From the NCBI GenBank assembly GCA_001465935.1, contig LNKV01000003.1, positions 378,363-442,362 of the forward strand: DNA of 64,000 bases, in the 5' to 3' direction. Both the position numbers and the translations under genes were made by a program. Numbering within the stretch: the stretch's first letter is position 1; the number at the start of each line of letters is the position of its first letter. The notes under the pieces were generated by a model. The model ran no database searches and was not told the origin of the DNA. It worked only from the letters and a program-made list of their open reading frames with translations. This document shows positions 1 through 10,654 of this stretch, piece by piece. The DNA comes from Clarireedia homoeocarpa. Taxonomy: Eukaryota; Ascomycota; Leotiomycetes; Helotiales; Rutstroemiaceae.

Positions 1-1087
1 AGAATGCTTGGACGATAAGTTTGTGAATGTGACCTTCAAAGGAAACGAATACCAAGATTCCATGGGAAACCAATTTCTGCAAAGGCTGAAATTCATCAAA
101 GTTCAAACAAGTAGGTTCATGTGTGCACATGCCCCCGAAGAAGCTAAATGCTAAGGTTGTGTAAGCCGCAAATGGTACGACATTCGCCAGCGACATGTTG
201 GAAGACCGAGAAGGAGAATCTCTTGGTATGATTGAGATTCATGTTCATGGTTTGACGGACGATCACAAGTCAAAGTTCTCTTCAGGCAAAGCTGCGCCTT
301 CACTTGCGACATATGAGATCGATGAGAACAAGTTAAAAGGCCAGGCAAAGTCACACGGTACCCCGTAAGTCTTTGAAACCCCCTTTCAAAATTCCGATCT
401 TTTTTCTGAACATTGATCTGACCACAACCAGTTACGGAAAGGCAATAAAATCACGGGGAAAATGGGAAATTTTTACCTCAAGTTACAGTGATGGTGAGGA
501 GTATCCTATTGCCATTTTCAAGTTCAGATATGGATCAAAAAGTAGTTTCATCTTGTTCACTTCAACCAAGACTCATTGCTAACTAGTCCGTAGAGGATCT
601 CCAGGCTCTCGGCGTGATTGCGAGAGATCCAGAGCCGCAAGAGCTAGCCGTTGCAGATGTACAAACTACGCCACCATCTTCTTCTTCCGCCACTCAACAA
701 ACTCCATCCTCGGAACCTGTACCAGCAGCTCTGCAAGCCACGCCGCCATTTACTTCTCTCATCGATAGAGGCTTAGGTGTCGACCGTTCTCATACATTTC
801 AACTGTTCGAACAGTTCTTGCAGCTCATCCAAGCCCCTGCCAATACGGGTGTGCCTGCGCCAGCCGGTTTAAAAATGGAAGGCTCGAGTATCGGTCATAC
901 TATCAAGCATGAACAGAATGATACCGCAGCTGCATTGACTGCTTCACCTGCAACACCCATCAAGCGCGAGCACAAGGAAGGGGAGGTTCAGACACCTTGT
1001 AAGAGACCACGCAAGGATCATGGCAAAGTCACCGTTACGATCGACCTCTCCGCAGACGACTCAGATCATGCGATTGAAGTTGACTGA
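1..1087 (+). CDS. DUF7918-type nuclear-like protein, 5' end missing
   Basis: This is the 3' part of a gene that begins before the window; about 303 residues are visible. My model has exons 1-110, 166-364, 432-541 and 594-1087, with introns of 55, 67 and 52 bp. The last intron has TGCTAAC just before its acceptor. Frame is kept at every junction. The visible part contains LQRLKF, an SHGT segment, and EEYPIAIFKFRYGSK followed by DLQALGVI, the layout I associate with the fungal DUF7918 family. The downstream gene shows the same order of landmarks. The C-terminal third is low complexity (P, S, T, Q) and then basic (KRPRK, a likely nuclear signal). It carries LKME, IKHE and IKRE, all of the psi-K-x-E sumoylation form, and ends with TIDLS followed by acidic residues. 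Molecular function is unknown; a nuclear role is inferred. Confidence 0.75.
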
Positions 1088-2055
1088 GACTTCCGTCATA
1101 CGATTACAAAAGGGAGGGGTGCTTGAGATGCTACAGTTCTCCGGCTATTGAAGCTAGTTCTACTGCGATTTACTTTCACTGCTATTATTGTTCTGCTTTT
1201 TCGGATATATAAACTTCTAACATGAGAATACATATGAGAATACATAGCACTGGTAATCTCAGATTACATACTAATACTATTGACAAGTCTTCTTAGACAT
1301 TCATTGTCAACTATGAGACGGACTTGTACGTATCTACTCTCACACAAAGGTTCACTAACATGATGATACTACAACGAAAACATTTTTCATTAATATCTGA
1401 GTTATCCCATACCAAAACTTGATGATTGCCCCGATGCATTTGAGACAATGATGCTGCAGTAGTAAAGATAGTTGCCCAAAACCACCACTATATGAACATG
1501 AACATCCACATGAACATGGAAAACGTACCTACTTTATTCGACAAGACAAATAGATACGTCTAGATTTACCAGAACAACCTCTGCATTCACTACAATCACC
1601 ATCAAGGTTCTTATTCTCGTTCTGCCTAACATGTATGGCAGCTGTCTACTTCTACCTCATGTTGCATCAACTCTCCCAAGGGCTCTAACACTTGTTAAGA
1701 ACACCCCTCCTCTCTTAATATCAGTATCTATACCTAAAACGCCAGACATAACACTCCTTCAGCCTAATTTCTCGTTAAAATATCGCCTTCGCCGCCCTAT
1801 CTATACTCAAGCTCAAAACTGGTCTCTGAATTGCATCGTTTCTGGCGTCGACTTTCGAACTAGCAAATTCTTTGCTACGCCGACTTTGTATATCCCGACC
1901 CAACTACAAACCCTTCCTCTTCTCGATATTATTTTTCTGTTCCAAAACCCGTTCATTCACCTTCGCCCAAGCCAAGCCACCCGAACTGCATCAGCGAGGA
2001 AATCTCACGCTTCTTCTGAAGTTCCGGCTCTCGACCAAACACACCTCTCTTGATC
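1088..2055. other. Intergenic spacer / leader of second DUF7918 gene
   Basis: These 968 bases separate the two DUF7918 genes. The 5' part is AT-rich and would hold the 3' UTR of the first gene. The distal part is pyrimidine-rich, typical of a fungal promoter and leader. An open frame at 1631-2053 overlaps the likely leader but has no recognisable protein character. Confidence 0.5.
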
Positions 2056-3630
2056 ATGAACCGACGTCAATATATTCATCTTCAACGTTTCTCCGCTCAT
2101 CAAACATCCACTATGCCCCTCAAACGCCCCACCACATCAAGCAAACAAGCCCGTCCTTTACCCCGACTCCCGCCTTCGTTCTCACCTTTACCCGAGCCCG
2201 AGCCCCTTCCCGGCATCCAACACCCCCTCGCACCTGGCCTCTCCATCCGGGTCCTCTCCCCCACCACCCGCCTTCCCTTCCCCTCCTTTCCGCCTCCCTC
2301 TCCATCCGAATCCGCATCTACCTCCGCCAACACCATAACAACCTACCTCCTGATCCCCTCCTCCCCCTCCCCCAACCCCACCCCCTTCTCCATCCACTTC
2401 CGTATCTCCCGACCCTTCCCCAAAGAGCTCTCCTACTCCAAACTACAATTCTGCATCTCCATCGACGGCATCTGGGTTTGGGATGCGTGGTGTCATCGTC
2501 CGCGGTACAAAGAGAAGGGGTCGACGTGGGAGGAGGAGGTACGGGGAGTGAAGACGGGGAAAGGAAGAGAGTGTATGGAGAGTGGATTTGTGTTTGTGGG
2601 GATTGAGACGAGTGAGTGGATTTTCCCTTTTTCTTTCTCTCTTTTGGTTGTTCTTTGGGGATTGGTTTCGTGTATGCCACCTGGCTGCTTTGGTTTGGGA
2701 AGGGCCTCCGAGCTTGAAATTGCAAGATGCACATCAATCACCTGCAATCAAGAAATCTCAACCATACCAATAAGCAAGACATACAAACATACATGCGAAT
2801 AAACAGAAGCCCAAACCAAGACTGACCCTTCCCCTCCCCCTTATTCAGCAGACACCGACACCCCGTCCAAGACCGAACTCCAGCGCCTCCACGACTCCCT
2901 CAAAAAAGCCGGCACCATCGAGATAAAAGTCTACCGCACGGGGTACGGCCGCAAAGGCGGCGACGTCAACAATAGCCGCAACGGATTCCTCGACGAAGAC
3001 GGCATCGTTGTCCCCGAGAAAGCTCTCAAGGGGCCCCAAGCGCAAAGCCATGGTACCGCGTGAGTTTTCCCCTAAGCATGTGTTTGCTCTCTGGAGGAAA
3101 AATTAGAGAACAAGGAAGATATGCGGAAAAGATGCTAATCTCCCTATAGATTAGAAGAAGAGCGTCGAACCCGCCGCGGAGAAGTCTGGAGCAATGTCCC
3201 CAAGTATGATGCAGAAGAGGAACCGTATCTAATTTTCCGGTTTTTATACCGTTCGGAAGCAGCATTAAAAGCCCTGCACATCATTCCGCGCACGCCCTCA
3301 CCCTCCCGCTCGCCATCCCCTACTCCCAGTAGTAGTAGCAAGAGCAATATACCGAGTTTCGACAATCTATCCGCGGAGCAAAGAGACCAAGTCGCGGCAT
3401 TACTGTTATCGTTCGGTAAGGATAAGAACGGTCAAGGGGGTAGTGGAGGAGGAAGCAACAGCAGACGCGCGCGAAGAATCAAGAGAGAGCGAATGGAACA
3501 GCAGAGCGGATTCGATGCCGAGAGTGTCCCGAGGAAGAAAGTCAAAGTTCGGACGAGCAATGGAAAGGAAATGGTTGATTTGACAGGGGAAAATAGTGAT
3601 GAGGACGAGGATGGTTTGTTTGTTAATTGA
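2056..3630 (+). CDS. DUF7918-type protein (tandem paralogue)
   Basis: Three exons, 2056-2611, 2849-3059 and 3150-3630, give about 415 residues. The first intron is 237 bp and ends in CAGCAG, a tandem acceptor, so TD or N are alternative in-frame products at the junction. The second is 90 bp with GCTAATC before the acceptor. The N-terminus is proline- and serine-rich. The core has IEIKVYRTGYGRKGG, an SHGT segment, then LIFRFLYRSEAALKALHIIPRTPSP, the same order as in the gene upstream. This supports DUF7918 membership and tandem duplication. The tail is basic (RRARRIKRERM) with an IKRE psi-K-x-E site, and ends with MVDLT followed by a D/E run, resembling a SUMO-interacting motif. ATG 2056 is the first in frame; ATG 2113 (MPLKRP) is a plausible alternative. 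The cellular role is unknown. Confidence 0.8.
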
Positions 3631-4302
3631 TGGAGGGAAGGGTGGAAAGAAAGAAGGAAAGCAGAAGTGCGAATAGGCGTAGACTTGAGGATCTGATGGA
3701 CTAAATACGATTGATAGGGGATCTGATGGAGATTTAGGGCTGAGATGGATAGCATGGGTCCAAGTTCGTTGCTCTTGAAATTATTCTATACGGAGACAGC
3801 TGAATCATTACCAAGAAGAGTTCAAGGGCAAAGAAATATTGCCGGAAAGAAATATAGAGAAAAGTGGGCATTTCCTGGGTATTCAAACCCTGTAGCGCAG
3901 AAATAACTGGGCCAATGCATCTTGTGCTTGTTCATCTTTTTGTCGAGTAGGTGAAATGCCATGCAACTTTCCCATGCGACTTACCCATGCAATCTACACT
4001 CTTCTCTTGCTAAGTGACCACAATTTCCGCACAAAGGACGTTAGGAAACAACAGACACACCACTTTTGGTATCTGGATTGATGAATTTTGTTTTGTATTT
4101 CTCCCATCGTGAACATCCCTAAGATAGTCATAACACCAGTTTTCCCCACCATGAACCGAAAAAACGTACTTCGTCCACACTCACCCAACCTCTCGTAACC
4201 CGGTTGTTGGCTCAACCATTTTCCCTCATCACCTGAGTATTGTCCTGATTGTGCCATCCACCACTACCATGTCTAGTCAAAATAGCTCAAGTCCATAGCA
4301 TT
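3631..4302. other. Convergent intergenic spacer
   Basis: This 672-base spacer lies between the 3' ends of the + strand DUF7918 gene and the - strand BAP31 gene. It should contain both 3' UTRs. I see no coding frame, repeat or RNA gene in it. Confidence 0.5.
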
Positions 4303-5178
4303 TTAGATATCCTTTCTTCCGGCGGTTCCGCTGGCTGGAAGCTCATCGTTTGCATGGCCTCTGTAGTTATTTCCGGTTTGCTTCTTGAGGGTATCGAAGT
4401 CGATCTTCAGGGCGTCGAACTCCTTTTCCTTTCTGGCAAGGTCGTTCTTCAATTTGCCAATTTCACCAGCATTTCCGGCATTCTCCAATTTCTCGCCTTG
4501 CTTTCCGCCAGCCTTGGGGTTACCCTCGTATTTGTTGACCTTCTCTTCCAAACGAAGGACTTCGAGGATCATAGTGTAGGTACGGTTGAGAATCAACGAC
4601 AGGAAAAGAGTGAAACCGCAGAGATACATGTTACGTTGAGAGTAGAACTTTCGGGCTTGAACTTCCATACGCTCGTGACCAACGACTGCAGCTCTGCAAT
4701 GTGTTAGAGTCGATCCAAAAAAAAAGTGCAGTGGTGGGGTAATCATACCCAGCTTGGTTTTTGTTGGCTTCTGCGAGTTCAACCTGAACCCGATACACCC
4801 GATTGACACTGTCTATAAACAGAATCAGGATGAATATAAACGTTATTTTCATTCCATATTGTAATTTTGCTACCAGTCGACTCTCGCTTCTAGTGGGGTG
4901 TTAGTGCTTGCTGGGGAAGAGGTACCAAGTAGCCACGTACATGAATGTAAACATTCTCCGGCGGATTGTGAATGGAAGAGGAACGATGAGAAGCATGAAG
5001 AGTGCCATCTCTGTTACGAGTAGCACGAAGACCTATGCAAAGAATAATTAGTATGGTACTTGATGTGAGCAAATACGAGTTTTGCGAATAACAATGCCGG
5101 AAATTCACACGACAAGAGACAGAAATTTCCGAGGAAGTATTATAGAAGATCACTTACGAGACTGTAGTAGAGCGTCAT
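4303..5178 (-). CDS. BAP31/YET-family ER membrane protein
   Basis: Four exons on the - strand (5158-5178, 4941-5032, 4749-4889, 4303-4693) give 214 residues. The first exon encodes only MTLYYSL. Introns are 125, 51 and 55 bp. Three hydrophobic segments lie near residues 2-24, 52-70 and 105-120, followed by a charged coiled coil to the end. The segment S-E-S-R-L-V-A-K-L-Q-Y-G-M-K-I-T before the second helix is highly typical of BAP31 and yeast YET1/YET3. BAP31 proteins are polytopic ER proteins involved in sorting and quality control of membrane cargo, and yeast YETs associate with the translocon. The C-terminus reads GRKDI, without the KKxx retrieval signal known from animal BAP31. Length fits the family. 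Identity is secure; the exact cargo is not inferable. Confidence 0.93.
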
Positions 5179-5862
5179 CTTTGCGGGTTATTTGTTTTCC
5201 TCGAACTGAAGGTGTTGTTGTCGATTCGTGGCCTGTTCGGATAAAGAGGGGAATGTCAGTAAATATTGGTTGCAAAGGAGTGTTCTTCCGTAAACTCTCG
5301 AGTACTCACAATAATAAATGCCCTCTCCTCAATTGATTGTTGAGGTTTTATTTGGATTGTGGGATTTTGAATGTGAGATGTTGATGTTGATGTTGATGTT
5401 GGATATGACAAAATGTCAACAGATCGAGGTCGATTTAAAAGTATCTTTTCTCTTCTGTAGCTCGGAGCTTCAACGTCATCAGAGTTTGTGATGCTGAGTT
5501 CGCTAACGGCTTGAGACTGGTGTTTCCAAGGAAAATCTGCGCTAAGTCAAATTTGCGCCTAGACCTGTAAGAATAGTACTCTATTTGGATTATCACGTGA
5601 GCTAAATATACTGCCCCAGGTGCGGGCATCTGAGCGGAAATATTCATGCTGCTACTGAAGCGGACAATCGAGCTTTCATGACATTACGATATCGTAACTG
5701 GCAAGTGGAAGATGATATCATCTTGAGTAATAAATTGTCTCTATCTGATCCAGAATACGCTTGTCTATTTTACAACGCCAGCCTAGACTTCTTAGCCGAC
5801 AAGCTTTGGACATACTTCTATGGACCCGCCTCGATATGCAATACAGGAGATCATATAGCCCA
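5179..5862. other. Promoter region of BAP31 gene / 3' flank of DUS3
   Basis: The 684 bases lie between two - strand genes in head-to-tail order. They should hold the BAP31 promoter and leader and the DUS3 3' UTR. A short (TTGATG)n-like run occurs near 5380-5400. Nothing else is recognisable. Confidence 0.45.
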
Positions 5863-8277
5863 CTATCCCTCAGCTTCGATCTCATAACTATTCGATTTAT
5901 GTTTCGGTTGGAACTTAAAGTCTTTATGTGCGGGTCCAAGGAACATTTCACTATCGCAATTGTCAGAAAGATAATCCCATCCCTCGGAAAGAAAACAAAC
6001 CTGATCTTCATCCAATCCATGTAATTGTCGCTGGCAAGTAAAGTCTCCAACTCATTTCGTCCTCTGTAGGCTGGTGGACGATCTTGCAAGCTTGGGGGTA
6101 GGTGTTCTAGGAGTCCTACTGGGACATATCTATGAGCAAAGCTCAGCCATTCCAGGAGGAATCGTCGAGTCTGACCAACACCCATCTCATCAGATCCCCA
6201 AGCCTCAAGACCATAGCGCGCAAACTTTTCAACATAGCTTAGGCGTTCCGAAGCAGATTTGTCGAGGTACTGTCCCTTTTCAATTTCCTCATATAGCCAA
6301 GGTTTGATGAGTGCCCCTCGCGCAACCATCACGGAGTCGACGTTGGCATTTTGTATGTGATCATAGTAATCTTCATGAGAATAGCAATCCCCATTACCGA
6401 TGAAATACATCTTTCCGTCTCGTCCGTTTGGCAACGTACGAGCGTCTGGCTCCATGATCGTGTCTGTTAAATCATCCTTTTTCTCGTTATAGGATTTGAT
6501 GAGAGCTGCACATTCTGCTATGTAGCTCCAGTCGGCATTTTTGGTATACCTTTGTTGCCTGCTCCGGCCATGGAGAGTGATTGCTGCACAGCCAGGGGCG
6601 CCAAGTCGCTCACGTGTCTCGTAGCCACCAAATGCTAGACGTTCAATGTTCTTTAAAGCGTTGGGCTTCCCTGTTGCAGTACCCATTCTAATTTTTGCTG
6701 TAATTGGGACTTCCCCCGAGACGACATTCATACCTCTGATCATCTTCTCCAATTTTGCCGGTGCGTCGAGTAAAGCCGAGCCAGCTCCCTGGCGAAATAC
6801 AAGCTCAACTGGACATCCGCAATTCAAATCAATGACCCGCAGATGAGGTACTACCCGACTTAATACCTCAGCAGCTTTTATTGCCTGCCATGGCTTGTTT
6901 CCTGCAATTTGGGCACCGAACTTCAGGTCTTTGGAATTGTCATATCCTTCGACCACTGAATTTTGGCGCGGTGAAAAGCGTGGGGGTGTGACTTCACTCT
7001 CGTGCGCCTTCATTAACGCCCATTCCGATTTCTGTCCTTGAAATAGAGGTATCGACATCGCCATTTCAGAGTACGTAAGCTGAGCTCCAAATTCCACGCA
7101 AAGTCTGCGATAGGGGAGGTTGCCTTGGGTGGTAAGAGGAGCAAGTATTGGTGTCTCGGGTCCAAAATATATTCGTCTCTTTTCAGAAGGGAGAAATGGT
7201 GGTTCTGTATATATGGCGCGATTCTCCTCTCGCTCTTCCTCTGTCTGATCTTTCTTTTGGTTGTTGTGTTTTCTCACTTCTTCTGCATCCTTGTCCAACC
7301 ATTTTGAGTATGCATCCGATTTCTCTGTTTGAAATCTCCTCCGAGCTAAATCCAGCTTGTCTTGAGTCTTCACCACATTAAGTACGCCCTTGCGATTTTC
7401 ATCTTCCTCATCTGTTGGCACAATTGCTCCTACTCGGTCTAGATCTTCAACAAGAACCAGCTCTTTTCGGCCATCTTCTCTAACAATTTCCTTGGAGTGA
7501 CTGCCTACAAATCGACACTTCCAACCCGATTGGCATTTTCCGTTCACTTCCCAAACTGGACATTTTGAATCGAAGGTAGTCAAATCTTCCCTCTTTCCCT
7601 CGGCCAAATACTTTCGTAGGTCATGCTCACATTTGCACGTATCTCCGAATTTGCACACCTTTGGTGAAAATTCAGGCACATTTGCTCGGCTATTGCATAG
7701 CTTTATTTTGTCACCCCAGGTTCCAAATTGACGGTCCTTATTTTGCCCTCTCTCCTTCTTTTTCTTGTCCTTCTTGCCGCCCTTGTCTCGATCATCGCCT
7801 GAAAGTCTGCCCTCTGCCGCATCGTCGTTTGCTGTAGGATTGCGTGCGTTTTGCGCTGATCGATTTCCTGGTGGAAGAATTAAATACCTATGGAAATGTT
7901 ATGATTAGCGCAGGCACTTTGGTTTGTCGCTTCTTTGGAGTGATGAACAATGTGAGGCGTTGGATGCAGTCGGCATGAGGAGTAGAGCATAGTTGGACTC
8001 ACTCAGCTTTGATGGGGGCAATGCCATGCACCCTGCCCACCTCTGAAGTAGGTTGAGAGTCCGCCTCTGGCGCATCAAGCCTAGCTTTCTTTGCTGCTGG
8101 CTCGCCATTACCAAACGAATCAGTCACGCCGTTCCTCTCGACTTGTTCGGCCTTCGTGGTTGCTGAATCTCCAGGCAGAATTGGCTGCGGTGGATGCGCT
8201 TCTTCCAACTGCTCCCCATCCAACGGCCGTTTTAGAGGCTGGGAAGGTTCCACTGGATTGATGACCTCATCCGCCAT
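5863..8277 (-). CDS. DUS3: tRNA-dihydrouridine(47) synthase DUS3
   Basis: Three exons (8003-8277, 6001-7887, 5863-5950) give 749 residues; introns are 115 and 50 bp. The enzyme reduces a specific uridine of cytoplasmic tRNA (U47 in yeast) to dihydrouridine using FMN and NADPH. The N-terminal 160 residues are disordered and lysine-rich (GGKKDKKKKERG). Two CCCH zinc fingers follow near residues 165-215 (CKFGDTCKCEH and a CPVWEVNGKC segment), diagnostic for DUS3 among Dus enzymes. The FMN-binding TIM barrel starts around residue 280 with L-T-T-Q-G-N-L-P-Y-R-R-L. It contains NCGCP with the catalytic cysteine, GRSRQQRY and FIGNGDCYS. The final intron restores the conserved end DWMKISEMFLGP. The 8277 ATG is the first in frame after non-ATG codons. 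It is divergent from the kelch gene at 9095. Confidence 0.95.
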
Positions 8278-9094
8278 AGTTTCTAGCAAATGACAGTAGC
8301 AATGCGATTTTCTGAGTCTGGCCGATACAATTGTATGACCATTCGAGGAGCTGCTGGTGTTGATAGTGTAAAGCCAAGCAGCTATAAATGAGTTCTGATT
8401 AAAAAAATTGAGGGGAGCTTTATCTTAGCGCGATACAGTATCAGAGGATCCGAGTAGAACTATCAGTCGCGGTTCCAGCCACAACCTTGGCAAACTGTGG
8501 CTTGACTTTGTAGCGTTCTGCTTTGTACGGTTGTCTCCGTTATACTTTCGCGGTGGAAAGTTCTGAAACTCGAGACTTTCGGTACCTGAACGCAATCTCG
8601 CGCCCGCCGCAGCTCCATTGTGATGATTCCCGGAGTTGCCTGTTTGGGTGAAATGGAAGCATTCAAGGTCTTTGGCAAGGGCTTGGGCTGGATATTTGCA
8701 GGGTCGCCCGCAATACTTCGTAGACACATCGTAGACACATCGCAGACACATATATATGCGTTGAAAGAGACGTGAAAGCGACGTGAAAGAGTGACGGGCC
8801 GCACCACTGCCAGTCCGCTAATTAAAACCAAGGGGCAGCAAGTTGCAGCAAACTCCATCTTCCTGCGACAATCTGCATATTAAAGTTAAAATCCAACGAA
8901 TACATCAGCCACTGCCAATACGGCCACTACCACTACCACCACTTACCACTTACCACTTACCACTTACCACTTACCACTCACCACTTACCACTACTGCTAC
9001 TCTACGTCTCATCTTCTCCTTCTTCCACGACTTTGTACCCGCCATACAATGAAAGTCCGGTTTTATTTTTCATGTAAAACTGGGCGCTTTTATA
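8278..9094. promoter_or_regulatory. Divergent promoter region DUS3 / kelch gene
   Basis: This 817-base divergent spacer must contain promoters for both genes. The half next to the kelch start is strongly pyrimidine-rich and includes a 7-bp minisatellite at 8939-8991. No TATA box or known operator can be called with confidence. Confidence 0.5.
8939..8991 (+). repeat. 7-bp minisatellite (CACTTAC)n
   Basis: About seven copies of CACTTAC are arranged in tandem, with one CACTCAC variant near the 3' end. The array lies about 100 bp before the kelch start codon, probably in its leader or core promoter. Confidence 0.85.
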
Positions 9095-10654
9095 ATGGCT
9101 GATACTTCTCCGAAAGACAAGACTCATCCGCCTCTCAAGACTAAACTCATTCGTTCCCAGAAAATCATCCAATTATCTCCTACTGAAACCAGACCACAAG
9201 ATATCCCTGAAGACTCGGAACCACCTCCACCACCACGAGAGAATGCGCCGCCGACACGCAGTCATACCCCAGGACACCTGTCAACCAAGAGTCAAGACAG
9301 AAGGAAGAAAGCATCGGACCTATCTTTGCGCCAGCGATCACAGTCTTTGTCGCAAAAAGACTCGTCCAGCTCGTCCTCCACTAGATCGTCATCTGCGAAA
9401 CCACCTACCAATCATGGCAGTAGTACACCCAAACCCCCGGAAAGCGTCGTGCCACCACCCGCAAGTAGTAGTACACCAGCACCTCCCATTCCCAAAGATG
9501 ATCCACGAAGACCGATGAACCTACGTTCTACCTCTGCCATTGCACCTAAAGCGCCATCCTCAACGACTTCCTCTTCTCCAGCGCCTCCTGTACAACGTGC
9601 ACCGCGTGGTCCCTCTCTCTCTTATCCTCCATTGCCGGATCCCAAAACCGCTCCTAATGTCCTTCCGGCACCAGCTGCTGGCATGTATTGGTCTCGCGCA
9701 CCGGTCTCCGGTTCATCTCATACCTCCTTACGTGCACATACATCTACTCTTATCGGCTCAAACGTCTATGTCTTTGGCGGATGTGATGCACGTTCATGTT
9801 TCAATGAACTTTATGTCTTAGATGCTGATGCCTTCTATTGGTCCGCCCCTCACGTCTGCGGCGAGATACCCGTTCCTCTACGAGCAATGACATGCACAGC
9901 GGTGGGAAAGAAACTCATAGTCTTTGGTGGAGGTGACGGGCCTGCCTACTACAACGACATATATGTTTTGGACACGTTGAACTTCCGCTGGTCAAAACCG
10001 CGTATTTCTGGGGATAGAATACCGAGCAAGCGACGCGCACATACAGCATGTTTATATAAAAATGGCATATACGTATTTGGTGGTGGGGACGGAGTAAGGG
10101 CATTAAACGATGTATGGAGGTTGGATGTTACCGATACAAATAAGATGTCTTGGAAATTGATTTCACCACCGACAACATCTTCTACCGACGATAACACCAA
10201 GCCCAAAGCACGTGGCTATCACACTGCTAACATTGTTGGATCCAAGCTTATTATCTTCGGAGGCTCAGATGGGGGTGAATGTTTCCGGGACGTCTGGGTA
10301 TTCGATATCGAGACCTCAACATTCTCGCCCGTCAGCATTGCGCTGTCTTATCCACGTTTAAGCCATACTGCAACTATTGTGGGAAGTTATCTATTTGTGA
10401 TTGGCGGTCACGATGGCGTGGAATATTCGAATGAAGTACTACTCTTAAACCTCGTTACCATGGCTTGGGATAAGCGGAAAGTCTATGGAGATCCTATCAA
10501 AGCCCGCGGTTATCATGGAACGGTACTGCACGATAGCAGACTTGTCGTGGTCGGAGGTTTCGATGGCGGCGAGGTGTTTGGAGATGTTTGGGTGTTAGAA
10601 TTGGCGGTGCATGCTTATTATAGTCAAATCAGTCATTTCAGCATCGATGTTTAG
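9095..10654 (+). CDS. Kelch-repeat beta-propeller protein
   Basis: This single-exon gene encodes 519 residues. The first 190 are disordered and rich in P, S and T (poly-S runs, PPPPPR). From about residue 200, five to six kelch blades follow. Each has the typical VFGG or VxGG motif preceded by a conserved R-x-H-T or similar: YVFGGCD, IVFGGGDG, YVFGGGDG, IIFGGSDGG, FVIGGHDG and VVVGGFDGG. The protein ends with WVLELAVHAYYSQ shortly after the last blade. Kelch propellers act as protein-interaction platforms; fungal examples serve in polarity, Ras signalling or ubiquitin ligase recruitment, but nothing in this sequence chooses among them. A second kelch protein (kelch-BTB) lies 3.7 kb downstream on the other strand. 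The ATG at 9095 follows an in-frame non-coding leader. Confidence 0.88.
   Translation: MADTSPKDKTHPPLKTKLIRSQKIIQLSPTETRPQDIPEDSEPPPPPRENAPPTRSHTPGHLSTKSQDRRKKASDLSLRQRSQSLSQKDSSSSSSTRSSSAKPPTNHGSSTPKPPESVVPPPASSSTPAPPIPKDDPRRPMNLRSTSAIAPKAPSSTTSSSPAPPVQRAPRGPSLSYPPLPDPKTAPNVLPAPAAGMYWSRAPVSGSSHTSLRAHTSTLIGSNVYVFGGCDARSCFNELYVLDADAFYWSAPHVCGEIPVPLRAMTCTAVGKKLIVFGGGDGPAYYNDIYVLDTLNFRWSKPRISGDRIPSKRRAHTACLYKNGIYVFGGGDGVRALNDVWRLDVTDTNKMSWKLISPPTTSSTDDNTKPKARGYHTANIVGSKLIIFGGSDGGECFRDVWVFDIETSTFSPVSIALSYPRLSHTATIVGSYLFVIGGHDGVEYSNEVLLLNLVTMAWDKRKVYGDPIKARGYHGTVLHDSRLVVVGGFDGGEVFGDVWVLELAVHAYYSQISHFSIDV

Noticed and set aside
1631..2053. 140-codon open frame before the second DUF7918 gene
   Set aside because: Overlaps the probable leader, is low in protein-like features and is followed by a better supported start; most likely chance in pyrimidine-rich sequence.
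2100..2747. Several - strand frames across the second DUF7918 gene
   Set aside because: Gly/Arg-rich shadows of the proline- and serine-rich + strand exon.
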